Origin: Mojavia pulchra JT2-VF2
GTDB taxonomy: Bacteria > Cyanobacteriota > Cyanobacteriia > Cyanobacteriales > Nostocaceae
Direction: 5' to 3'
Assembly (NCBI GenBank): GCA_019359325.1
Contig: JAHHHN010000005.1
Coordinates: forward strand, 186,001-250,000
Length of the DNA: 64,000 nt
Shown here: positions 34,234 to 42,732 of the stretch, piece by piece
Layout: each line of letters begins with the position of its first letter
Numbering within the stretch: the first letter of the stretch is position 1
The notes under the pieces: model-generated
What the model saw: the letters and a program-made list of their open reading frames with translations, nothing else
Database searches by the model: none
Told to the model about the DNA's origin: nothing
Program-made: the position numbers and the translations under genes

Positions 34234-37212
34234 ATGAATAGATTAACTTTTTATGTGATTTTGTTACAAGGGTTGTTATTAGGAATAACAACCGCTAAGG
34301 CTGAGTCTGTACCTGAGTTACGCGCTAACCATAAGGTAGAAGTTGCTGTGAATACAGGTGCAGGAAAAAATGCAAAGAAGGTTGATACTGATTACCAAAA
34401 ACTTGCCAAAGAGACATCGCGATCGCCAGAGTCTCTAGAAGAAACGCCAAAGCAAGTTTGGGTACTGAATCAAAACCAACAAGTACAGCAAGAAAAGTTT
34501 AATTGGGTAGTTGGAGATATTAAACAAGCGGGACGACAACCGTTTTTGCAAGCCCAAAAAACTCCAAGCAAGCCGAATACAAAACCTAACTCCAATGCTA
34601 AACCATCCAAAAAAGATGATTTAGAAGATTTTGATGAAGTAGTAAAAGATACTGAAAAACTCCAGGGTCTGTTCACTCTTTATCGCCAGAAAGAAAAGAA
34701 TAAAATTTATTTAGAAATTAAGCCAGAACAACTCAATAAAAATTTCCTAGCTACATCAACATTAGAATCGGGCATTGGCGAACGGGGTATTTATAGCGGT
34801 ATGCCTTTGCAAGATTTTTTATTTTATTTCAAACGGGTAGATAATAATTTGTTATTTTCTGTCCGTAATGTTAATTTTCGTACTCGTGAAGGAGATCCCC
34901 AGGCGCGATCGCTGGCTCGCTCATTCAGTGACTCTGTTCTCTATAATATTTCGATAAAAAGCATTCATCCTGAACGCAAAACTCTGCTTATCGACTTAGG
35001 TGATTTACTACTCACAGACTTAGCTGGCTTATCTTTGAGTTTAGGAGTATCCGGAGGTACAGATCAGTCATATTTTGGTAATGCGAAAGCCTTTCCCCAA
35101 AACTTGGAAATTGAGTCGATTTTGAATTTTACCGGTGGTGGAGGTAGCAGTCGTGAAAATGAATCCCTAAGCTTCGAGTCGCTAGCTGATAACCGTGGCT
35201 TCACTCTGCGAGTACACTACAGCCTCTCCGAACTCCCAACAAATAATTATCGGCCACGTTTGGCAGACGATCGCGTCGGTTATTTTATTACTGCTTATCA
35301 AGACTTATCCAAAGATGATCGTGGCGACCCATTTGTTCGTTATATCAATCGCTGGAATTTGGAAAAACAAAACCCGCAAGCAGCAATATCTCCACCCAAA
35401 AAACCAATAGTCTTTTGGATTGATAATGCTGTGCCCTATGATTACCGCGATGCAGTAAAAGAAGGGATACTGATGTGGAATCAAGCTTTTCTGAAAGCGG
35501 GATTTAAGGATGCGATCGAAGTGCGCCAAATGCCAGATAATCCCAACTGGGATCCAGCAGATATCCGCTATAACACAATTCGCTGGATCAACACGATAGA
35601 TGGATTTTTTGCTAGGGGGCCATCCCGCGTTAACCCCTTGACTGGGGAAATTTTGGATGCCGACATTTTGGTAGATGGCAGCTTTATACGTCTACTCAAG
35701 AGTGAGTATCGTAAAATTGTACAACCCAACCAAGCACCAGCCCGTACTTCTTTATCGGCATTGATGCAAAATAATATGCTTTGCGTCAATGGTTTAGGCG
35801 ACAAAGCCAAAGGCAATCAAGAGCAAAAAAACTTATTGAACCGTTTATCTAAACTGGCTGGTGAGTCTGATTTGTGCTACGGGATGGAAGCTGCTAACCA
35901 GTTTGCCTTGGGTTCAATGACGATGACACTTCTACAAGACACCACGCCGACTCCAGACCAAATCAAAGAGTATGTTCATCAATATTTACGTTTGATTATT
36001 GCTCATGAGGTTGGTCATACCCTTGGTTTACGCCACAACTTCCGTGGTAGCACTCTGCTGCGACCAGAAGAACTTAACAATAAGCAAATCACCACCAGCA
36101 AAGGTCTGACGACTTCGGTAATGGATTATATCCCACCGAATATTGCACCCCAAGGTACGAAGCAGGGAGATTATTTTCCGAAGATGGTGGGGCCATATGA
36201 TGAGTGGGCAATTCAGTACGGCTACACATCAACTCAAGCAGCAACTCCGATAGCGGAAAAGGCTATGTTGGACGAAATTGCTGGGCAATCTGATAAACCA
36301 GAGTTGAGTTATTCCACAGATGAGGATAGATATGACCTCGACCCAACTGCTAATGCTTGGGATAACAGCAGTAATGTACTGACTTATTCGCAATGGCAGC
36401 TGGATAATTCACTGGTGATGTGGGATAAACTCAGCACGCGTTATCCTCTTGCTGGTGAAAGCTATAGCGATTTAAGTGACCGATTTGGCTCGGTATTAGG
36501 TAATTATTTTCAGAATATTTTCTATACCACAAAATACATCGGTGGGCAGTCTTTTTATAGAATTCATGCAGATGAGGTTTCATCCACCAAACTACCTACT
36601 CGCCAACGCCGATTACCATTTGAACCAGTGCCAGTCGAAGAACAAAGGCAAGCATTAGCGACGCTGCAAAAGTATGTGTTTGCAGAGAATGCACTTAATT
36701 TCTCACCAGAACTGCTGAATAAATTAGCACCTTCTCGTTGGATGCATTGGGGTAGTTATCCTCAGGTTGGTCGTTTAGATTATCCAGTTCATGACTTGGT
36801 ATTAACCTTGCAAAGTGCAGTATTGTTGGATTTACTTTCAGGCGATCGCCTCTCCCGTCTCAAGGACATAGAACTCAAAAGTCAGCCAGGCAAAGCACTA
36901 AGTCTGCCTGAACTATTTGATACCTTACAAAATGGCATCTGGACGGAAGTTATTCAACCTAAAGACAAACAATTGAAGATTTCCAGCCTGCGGCGAGGCT
37001 TACAGCGAGAATATCTAAATATCCTAACTGCTATGGTATTGCGTAAAGAATACGTGCCAGAAGATGCTCGCACACTAGCTTGGTATAAAATCCGCCAACT
37101 ACGTGACAAACTGGCAGAGGCTAATTCAGACGACGAATATACAAAAGCGCACTTACTAGAAACACACGATCGCATTGAAAAAACCTTGAATGCCCCATTA
37201 CAAGGGAATTAG
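34234..37212 (+). CDS. Exported zinc-dependent metalloprotease (metzincin type)
   Basis: 992 aa with a signal peptide (MNRLTFYVILLQGLLLGI, cleavage near TAKAES). A charged low-complexity linker (~95-150) precedes DUF5117-like beta-rich segments (YRQKEKNKIYLEIKPEQLNK, FYFKRVDNNLLFSVRNVN). The catalytic motif HEVGHTLGLRH is at residues 591-601, giving three His ligands and Glu592, and a Met-turn (TSVMDYIPP) follows at ~628. The C-terminal ~250 residues match the family's helical DUF4953-type region. It would act in the periplasm or outside the cell. Substrate unknown. The gene stands alone. Confidence 0.92.
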   Translation: MNRLTFYVILLQGLLLGITTAKAESVPELRANHKVEVAVNTGAGKNAKKVDTDYQKLAKETSRSPESLEETPKQVWVLNQNQQVQQEKFNWVVGDIKQAGRQPFLQAQKTPSKPNTKPNSNAKPSKKDDLEDFDEVVKDTEKLQGLFTLYRQKEKNKIYLEIKPEQLNKNFLATSTLESGIGERGIYSGMPLQDFLFYFKRVDNNLLFSVRNVNFRTREGDPQARSLARSFSDSVLYNISIKSIHPERKTLLIDLGDLLLTDLAGLSLSLGVSGGTDQSYFGNAKAFPQNLEIESILNFTGGGGSSRENESLSFESLADNRGFTLRVHYSLSELPTNNYRPRLADDRVGYFITAYQDLSKDDRGDPFVRYINRWNLEKQNPQAAISPPKKPIVFWIDNAVPYDYRDAVKEGILMWNQAFLKAGFKDAIEVRQMPDNPNWDPADIRYNTIRWINTIDGFFARGPSRVNPLTGEILDADILVDGSFIRLLKSEYRKIVQPNQAPARTSLSALMQNNMLCVNGLGDKAKGNQEQKNLLNRLSKLAGESDLCYGMEAANQFALGSMTMTLLQDTTPTPDQIKEYVHQYLRLIIAHEVGHTLGLRHNFRGSTLLRPEELNNKQITTSKGLTTSVMDYIPPNIAPQGTKQGDYFPKMVGPYDEWAIQYGYTSTQAATPIAEKAMLDEIAGQSDKPELSYSTDEDRYDLDPTANAWDNSSNVLTYSQWQLDNSLVMWDKLSTRYPLAGESYSDLSDRFGSVLGNYFQNIFYTTKYIGGQSFYRIHADEVSSTKLPTRQRRLPFEPVPVEEQRQALATLQKYVFAENALNFSPELLNKLAPSRWMHWGSYPQVGRLDYPVHDLVLTLQSAVLLDLLSGDRLSRLKDIELKSQPGKALSLPELFDTLQNGIWTEVIQPKDKQLKISSLRRGLQREYLNILTAMVLRKEYVPEDARTLAWYKIRQLRDKLAEANSDDEYTKAHLLETHDRIEKTLNAPLQGN

Positions 37213-37575
37213 TAGGGATTGGGCATTGGGCATTGGGCATTGGGCATCGGGTGAAGAGGACAAGGAGCATGGGGGATGGGGGGACAAGGAGCAAGAGAGT
37301 TATTTATAGTTCTTTCCCCGTGTCCCCCTTCGGGTACTCTTCGAGAACCCCTTCGGGGAACGCAGTCGCCTGCGGAGGAGCCAGCGCGGTCTTGGGGGTC
37401 TCCCCCATGAGCGACTGGCGTTGGAAACCCTCCCCGAAGTTGCCACAACGCGGGGAACCCGCGCAAGGCACTTCTCTTCGCAGCGCTGTGTCCCCTTGTC
37501 CCCTTGTCCCCTTGCCCCCTGCCTCGAAGCTGCCCCCTGCTCCCTGCTCCCCTGCTTTTCCCCAGCCCCCAGCCC
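37213..37575. other. GC-rich composite of dispersed repeats
   Basis: Right after the protease stop there is a short tandem run of attgggc units (37218-37250). From about 37320 a GC-rich block follows, with several palindromic pieces (ccccttcgggg, gtcgcctgcgg, gagcgactggcg), then a cctt/tccc run (tccccttgtccccttg). None encodes a convincing protein. The base composition differs sharply from the neighbouring genes and looks like nested insertions of Nostoc dispersed repeats. Confidence 0.75.
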
Positions 37576-38307
37576 CTAACTACTTAACGCCTTTAAAAAC
37601 CGTTGCAAACCTTTGAAAATATTAGGCTTTTTCGCAGGTGCAGCGTTTGTTTCTGTTTGGGTTTCTTTCATCAAAATAAAATCCAATTCATCACCGGATG
37701 GTCTTTTAGGTAATTCGGCAATTTTTTGATACTCACCATCAGTTTCTACCCAGACTTCCCACAGCCCAGGATAGCAGCGAAAGACGGCAGTTTGATCATC
37801 TACCGGACGCAGGTAGTAGCAAGATTCTATGGTATTGATAAAACGTTCACGAACTTGCCTTGCCGCATAACCAATGCCTATAGCGCCTGCATCTTCTAAA
37901 CGAGGATTTAACATAACTAAAGGGCGATCGCCTATTTCTTGACAGAGTTTTTCCATCTGCGGCACTTCGACGGAAGTAGGGGCAATAAATAAGAAAATTT
38001 CGTCCTCTGGCTGAATTTTTGAGCCTACGGCAGTTGCCCTGCCTGTACCGATATCCGAAATTTTAAATGGTACATCTGGCCAATCTCGACGGGCAAGGGC
38101 AGCACCACCAGCATCGGCAAAGAAAACTTTCAGTCGAGAATCATATTCTGCAAACAAAGGCAAAAATTGTTCCGCCACTGGCATAAATTTGAGTTCTGGA
38201 AACAGAAACTCAACTTGTAAGCGAGTATAGCCATCTGCTAGGGCAGCTTGGGTAGCTATACGAGATTGGGCGATCGCATCTTCAAGACTATTGGGAAGTT
38301 CAGACAT
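37576..38307 (-). CDS. DUF1995 family protein
   Basis: 243 aa from the Met of MSELPNSLEDAIAQ (38305-38307); seven more codons are open upstream but do not fit the family start. Conserved parts include RLQVEFLFPELKFMPVAEQF, LKVFFADAGGAALARRDW and LVMLNPRLEDAGAIGIGYAA. DUF1995 includes plant LPA3, needed for photosystem II assembly, so a photosynthesis-related assembly role is possible here but not shown. It is probably cytosolic. Next gene on the same strand is the desulfurase, 79 bases upstream. Confidence 0.9.
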   Translation of the reverse strand: MSELPNSLEDAIAQSRIATQAALADGYTRLQVEFLFPELKFMPVAEQFLPLFAEYDSRLKVFFADAGGAALARRDWPDVPFKISDIGTGRATAVGSKIQPEDEIFLFIAPTSVEVPQMEKLCQEIGDRPLVMLNPRLEDAGAIGIGYAARQVRERFINTIESCYYLRPVDDQTAVFRCYPGLWEVWVETDGEYQKIAELPKRPSGDELDFILMKETQTETNAAPAKKPNIFKGLQRFLKALSS

Positions 38308-38386
38308 CTTTATCAATTCAAAATTCAAAATTTAAAATTCAAAAGAGTTTTGTGTCATTTGTCGTTGATCGAATAACTAATGACAA

Positions 38387-39556
38387 CTACCGACTAACCA
38401 CTAATTTTACAGGTGTCAGCCTTTGCAAAACTTGCTTTAATACCATCGCTGTCCAATCTACATCGGCTTCTGTGGTATCGCGCCCTAATGTCATGCGAAT
38501 CCCACCCAAGGCAGCTTGTTCACAATAGCCCATTGCTAACAGTATGGGGCTAGGGCTAAGTTTACCACTGTGACAAGCAGAGCCTGCACTAATGCCAATT
38601 CCAGCCAGGTTTAACTGTCGTACTAAAGTTTTACCGCTGAGTTTTTCCCCATCAGCATATTCTAGACAGAAGCTGATGTGGTGGGGTAGGCGATGGTAGC
38701 GATCGCCTGTGGGAATTAAGCCAGGAATGTCAGCTAACTGGGCAAACAAGCGATCGCGTAACTTAATTAAGCGGGGTGTTTCTCTAGGCATTTCTTGCGC
38801 GGCTAGTTCAGCTGCGACGCCAAACCCAGCAATTATAGGTGTAGCTTGCGTACCAGAACGCAATCCCATTTCTTGCCCACCGCCACCTAGCAAGGGTACT
38901 AACTCTACACCAGGGCGTACATACAGTGCCCCAGCACCTTGCGGCCCATATAATTTATGACTGGAAATACTCAATAAATCTATGGGGAGTTTTTGCACAT
39001 TAATTGGCAAGCGTCCCACAACTTGCACTGCATCTGTGTGGAACAAAGCCCCATGTGTTCGGGCAATATTTCCTAGTTCTGCGATCGGTTGCACTGTTCC
39101 CACTTCACTTTGACCGTAAATCACAGAAACTAAAACGGTGTTATGTCGCAATGCTGCTTTTAAATCTGCGGGGTTGACTACACCTTTAGCATCCACTGCA
39201 AGGCGAGTAACTTCCCAACCCCACATCTCCAACAACCGCGCAGGTTCCGAAATTGCTGAATGCTCAATGCTAGAAATAATTATGTGTTGCGGAACAGTAT
39301 ACAACCGAGCAACGCCCATAATCGCTAGATTATCTGCCTCAGTACCACCAGAAGTAAAAATGATCGATTCTGGAACAGGGGCTGCAATTAATTCAGCAAC
39401 TTGGATTCTGGCTTGTTCCACAGTCATTGCTGCCCGGTTTCCCCACTCATGCAAACTCGAAGGATTACCCCACTGTTCGGTGAGAATTGCTTGCATAGCT
39501 GCGATCGCTTCTGGGCGGGTGGGAGTTGTGGCACTGTAATCTAGATAGATTTGCAT
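38387..39556 (-). CDS. Cysteine desulfurase (NifS/IscS type)
   Basis: 389 aa from MQIYLDYSATTPTRPE (39554-39556), the usual N-terminus; 35 further open codons upstream look non-coding. This PLP enzyme takes sulfur from cysteine for Fe-S clusters and thio-cofactors. Features: TSGGTEADNLAIMG, His99 (IEHSA), the HTDAVQ strand, the PLP Lys201 in SSHKLYGPQGAG, GSGTQ-type SGTQATPIIAG and the sulfur-accepting Cys in GSACHSGK. With no nif or isc genes nearby it cannot be assigned to nitrogen fixation or housekeeping. Confidence 0.93.
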   Translation of the reverse strand: MQIYLDYSATTPTRPEAIAAMQAILTEQWGNPSSLHEWGNRAAMTVEQARIQVAELIAAPVPESIIFTSGGTEADNLAIMGVARLYTVPQHIIISSIEHSAISEPARLLEMWGWEVTRLAVDAKGVVNPADLKAALRHNTVLVSVIYGQSEVGTVQPIAELGNIARTHGALFHTDAVQVVGRLPINVQKLPIDLLSISSHKLYGPQGAGALYVRPGVELVPLLGGGGQEMGLRSGTQATPIIAGFGVAAELAAQEMPRETPRLIKLRDRLFAQLADIPGLIPTGDRYHRLPHHISFCLEYADGEKLSGKTLVRQLNLAGIGISAGSACHSGKLSPSPILLAMGYCEQAALGGIRMTLGRDTTEADVDWTAMVLKQVLQRLTPVKLVVSR

Positions 39557-39774
39557 ATAACCAATAATAGAGAGAACACACGCTGACCATCGGTTGCTGT
39601 TACTTTTAGCATAGACAATTAAGTTGCTAATCCTGACTTGACCTGAATAATTCTGCATCAATGGGTAGATTTTTCCCTGCTTGTCAAGCTAATTCTTAAT
39701 TAATTGGGCATACTTCATTTGGGGAATAATATATGTGTTCACCATCAAACTACTTTTAACAGATTAGTGTGCAA

Positions 39775-41397
39775 ATGTTTGCTAGCCCCAGATATTTTTT
39801 AAGTTTTTTTCTGATATTTACCATTACTGCTTGTCAACGAGTCCAGTCCTACAATAAACCTCTAGCATCCCTACCACAAGATCCATTCGTTCAAGTTTAC
39901 TTTAATCATTCTGAATCTTCAGAATATCAAGAACCTTACCGCCAGCAAACTCGTCTTGGGGATAATTTAGAACAACAAATTATCAATGCCATTTCCCAAG
40001 CTAAATCTACAGTAGATGTGGCAGTGCAAGAGTTACGTTTACCTAAAGTTACCCAAGCACTAGTAGACAGACAAAAAGCTGGGGTAAAGGTCAGGTTGAT
40101 TTTAGAAAATACTTATAGTCGCCCTTGGAGTAGCTTGTCACCCGATGAAGTAAGCCAGTTAGAAAAAAGAGAACAAGAACGCTATCAAGAATTTCGTAAA
40201 TTTGTAGACCTTAACCAAGATAACAACCTCAGCCTTGAGGAAATCAATCAAAGAGATGCTTTAGCGATATTGCAAAATGCCAAAATTCCCTGGATAGATG
40301 ATCAAGCGGATGGTTCCGCAGGTAGCGATTTGATGCATCATAAATTTGTGATTGTAGACAATCGCATTGTCATTGTTACTTCCGCTAATTTTACGTTGAG
40401 TGATGTTTTTGGCGATTTTACCAAGGCCAATAGTTTAGGCAATGCTAACAATTTATTACAAATTGACAGCCCAGAATTAGCATCTTTATTTACAGAAGAA
40501 TTTAACATTATGTGGGGTGATGGCCCAGGCGGTAAGCCAGATAGCCTTTTTGGGTTGAAAAAACCGATGCGAGTGCCCAAAACAATCACCTTAAACCAAA
40601 CAAGAATTACCGTACAGTTTTCGCCTACTTCCCCAACTCAACCTTGGAGTAACACTAGTAATGGTTTAATTGGCAAAACTTTAAATAAAGCTACAAAATC
40701 TATAGATATGGCGTTGTTCGTCTTTTCTGAACAGCTTCTTGCCAATATTTTAGAAACTCGTCATCAACAAAATGTGCCAATTCGCGCTTTAATTGAACCA
40801 CAATTTGCTTTTCGTTCATATAGCGAAGCATTAGATATGATGGGTTTTGCTCTAGGTGAAAAATGTAAATATGAAGTAGATAATCATCCTTGGAAATATC
40901 CAATTACTAGCGTTGGTGTTCCCACATTACCCAAAGGTGATTTACTGCATCATAAATTTGCTGTAATTGATAGCCAAACAGTTATTACAGGTTCTCACAA
41001 TTGGTCAGATGCTGCTAATAATGGCAACGATGAAACGCTAATAATAATTGAAAGCCCTACCGTTGCAGCCCATTATTCACGCGAGTTCACACGTCTTTAC
41101 GCTAAAGTCAAACTTGGTTTGCCAATTGCCATTCAGCAAAAAATTCAAGCCGCAGAAAAACAGTGTCCTAAAATTACAACTCCTACATTAAGCGATGAGC
41201 AAGTAATTACACAAGTAAATATTAATACAGCTAACATTGAAGAACTAGTAAAACTTCCAGGTATAGGTAAACAATTGGCACAACGGATAATTATGACTCG
41301 TCACCAGCAAAAGTTTACATCTTTACAAGACTTGGAAAGAGTTCCGGGGGTGAGTGCTAGGATGGTGGATAAATGGCGTATCTATCTAACTTGGTAG
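39775..41397 (+). CDS. Lipoprotein with two phospholipase-D domains, an EF-hand-like loop and C-terminal HhH
   Basis: 540 aa from the ATG at 39775. A lipobox (FTITAC) near residue 20 predicts an exported lipoprotein. Two PLD modules carry the catalytic HxK motifs HHKFVIVD (with SANFT) and HHKFAVID (with GSHNWSDAANNGNDE). Within the first module, about residues 145-160, DLNQDNNLSLEE is a canonical EF-hand-type calcium loop. The last ~65 residues form a ComEA-type helix-hairpin-helix pair (VNINTANIEELVKLPGIGKQ, VPGVSARMVDKW). The combination suggests a calcium-responsive extracytoplasmic nuclease rather than a lipase; this is inferred. Confidence 0.88.
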   Translation: MFASPRYFLSFFLIFTITACQRVQSYNKPLASLPQDPFVQVYFNHSESSEYQEPYRQQTRLGDNLEQQIINAISQAKSTVDVAVQELRLPKVTQALVDRQKAGVKVRLILENTYSRPWSSLSPDEVSQLEKREQERYQEFRKFVDLNQDNNLSLEEINQRDALAILQNAKIPWIDDQADGSAGSDLMHHKFVIVDNRIVIVTSANFTLSDVFGDFTKANSLGNANNLLQIDSPELASLFTEEFNIMWGDGPGGKPDSLFGLKKPMRVPKTITLNQTRITVQFSPTSPTQPWSNTSNGLIGKTLNKATKSIDMALFVFSEQLLANILETRHQQNVPIRALIEPQFAFRSYSEALDMMGFALGEKCKYEVDNHPWKYPITSVGVPTLPKGDLLHHKFAVIDSQTVITGSHNWSDAANNGNDETLIIIESPTVAAHYSREFTRLYAKVKLGLPIAIQQKIQAAEKQCPKITTPTLSDEQVITQVNINTANIEELVKLPGIGKQLAQRIIMTRHQQKFTSLQDLERVPGVSARMVDKWRIYLTW

Positions 41398-41427
41398 CGC
41401 GATTTACTTTTAAGAATCGCTAAGTTA

Positions 41428-42189
41428 TTGATAATTGAGACATTAGAAAATGTAAGCTACGGTGTAGCGGGTATACTGCTAATTGCTGTAAGGTTTGAGT
41501 ACTTTGTCAATGTGTTGGTTAAATATCAGTTATTCAAGAACTTTGACCCAAGACCCCGACTTATCTCTGCCGTCGGCTTCGCTGTATTGGTTTCACTGTT
41601 ACTTCCGCCTTGGCTGCGCTTACCTACTCGTATTCTCTGCATTTGGAACTCAGGGGCTTACTTGTTTTTAGCCTTGACTTGGTGGAAGATGCTCAAAGCT
41701 AACCCAGAAAAAACGCGTCGTTACGCGCGACGTGAATATGAAGGTAGCTTGGCTATATTCATGCTGATGATCACTGCTGCTTGCGCTAGCATATTAGCCA
41801 TTACATTCTTACTAAACTATCATCACAAAGGGCTATTAACGATTCCAGTACCTTTACGTGTCCTGCTGTCGGCAATGACGATTATTGGTTCTTGGTTACT
41901 ATTGCATACCATGTTTGCGCTGCAATATGCACGCGGATATTATCAACATAATCATGATATTAATAATGAGGAAATAGTTGGGGGACTAGGTTTTCCCAAT
42001 GAGAAAGATCCAGACTACTGTGATTTTTTATATTTTTCTTTTGTAATTGGCATGACTAGCCAAGTTTCAGATGTGCAAACAACATTAAGATATATGAGGC
42101 GTTTAACTCTTTTACATGGAGTGTTATCGTTCTTTTTCAACACTATCATTGTAGCTATGAGCATCAATATTATTGCGGCGCTGATTTAA
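41428..42189 (+). CDS. DUF1345 membrane protein
   Basis: 253 aa with about six membrane segments (for instance LISAVGFAVLVSLLLPPWLR and IFMLMITAACASILAITFLL). The family signature GLGFPNEKDPDYCDFLYFSF followed by VIGMTSQVSDV near residues 190-220 is complete. Function unknown. The start is a TTG at 41428, as no ATG lies near. The gene begins 30 bases after the PLD lipoprotein and may be cotranscribed with it. Confidence 0.88.
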   Translation: MIIETLENVSYGVAGILLIAVRFEYFVNVLVKYQLFKNFDPRPRLISAVGFAVLVSLLLPPWLRLPTRILCIWNSGAYLFLALTWWKMLKANPEKTRRYARREYEGSLAIFMLMITAACASILAITFLLNYHHKGLLTIPVPLRVLLSAMTIIGSWLLLHTMFALQYARGYYQHNHDINNEEIVGGLGFPNEKDPDYCDFLYFSFVIGMTSQVSDVQTTLRYMRRLTLLHGVLSFFFNTIIVAMSINIIAALI

Positions 42190-42299
42190 AAATTAGTTAA
42201 CTCAGCCAAAAGTATAGTAATGTATATCTCTGTTTATAGAGGAAATTTTACTTTCCTGTTTTTAGCATTAACCTAAGTTAAGCGAATCGGAGTAGGTTT

Positions 42300-42545
42300 A
42301 TGCCTGATAACACAATTGACCAAATACCTCAGGATATTCGAGAACAATTGCCAGAACACGCACAACAAATGTTTCTTGCAGCATTCAATGCGGCCCAAAG
42401 CGACGGTTTGAGTGAAGATGCAGCTCGTGATGTTGCTTTGAATAGTGTCAAGAATGAATATGAGCAAGGCAAAGACGGTCAATGGAACAGAAAAACTGAA
42501 GATCCACCTATACATAATAAAGCTATCACCACTGGCGGTAATTAA
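42300..42545 (+). CDS. chaB: ChaB family protein
   Basis: 81 aa. The ChaB signature is visible: a compact helical domain with IREQLPEHAQQMFLAAFNAA and AARDVALNSVKNEYEQGKDG then QWNR. In E. coli ChaB is linked to the cation antiporter ChaA, but many family members are stand-alone and of unknown role. A strong terminator follows 30 bases after the stop, so it is the end of its transcript. Confidence 0.88.
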   Translation: MPDNTIDQIPQDIREQLPEHAQQMFLAAFNAAQSDGLSEDAARDVALNSVKNEYEQGKDGQWNRKTEDPPIHNKAITTGGN

Positions 42546-42574
42546 TTAGCTTTTAGCTAGATGTTAAATTAAAG

Positions 42575-42603
42575 GCGGTTTGTAACTTCTACAAACCGCT
42601 TTT
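42575..42603 (+). terminator. Rho-independent terminator after chaB
   Basis: gcggtttgta (42575-42584) and tacaaaccgc (42590-42599) form a perfect 10-bp stem with a 5-base loop, followed by TTTT. A-rich sequence precedes the stem. Confidence 0.88.
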
Positions 42604-42732
42604 GACTTGTAATTATCATGAAAAATTTGAAGCACCACTATATTGATTCTATCAATTTGCACTTCACAAAAATGTATATGCCAATCTAGCTGTAATTTGC
42701 TGTAAATCAACAGTTAGAGCAAGCAGTCCAAA

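Noticed and set aside
37233-37616. 127-codon plus ORF and 85-codon minus ORF in the GC-rich block
   Set aside because: They consist of dispersed-repeat sequence and Pro-rich low complexity with no conserved motif.
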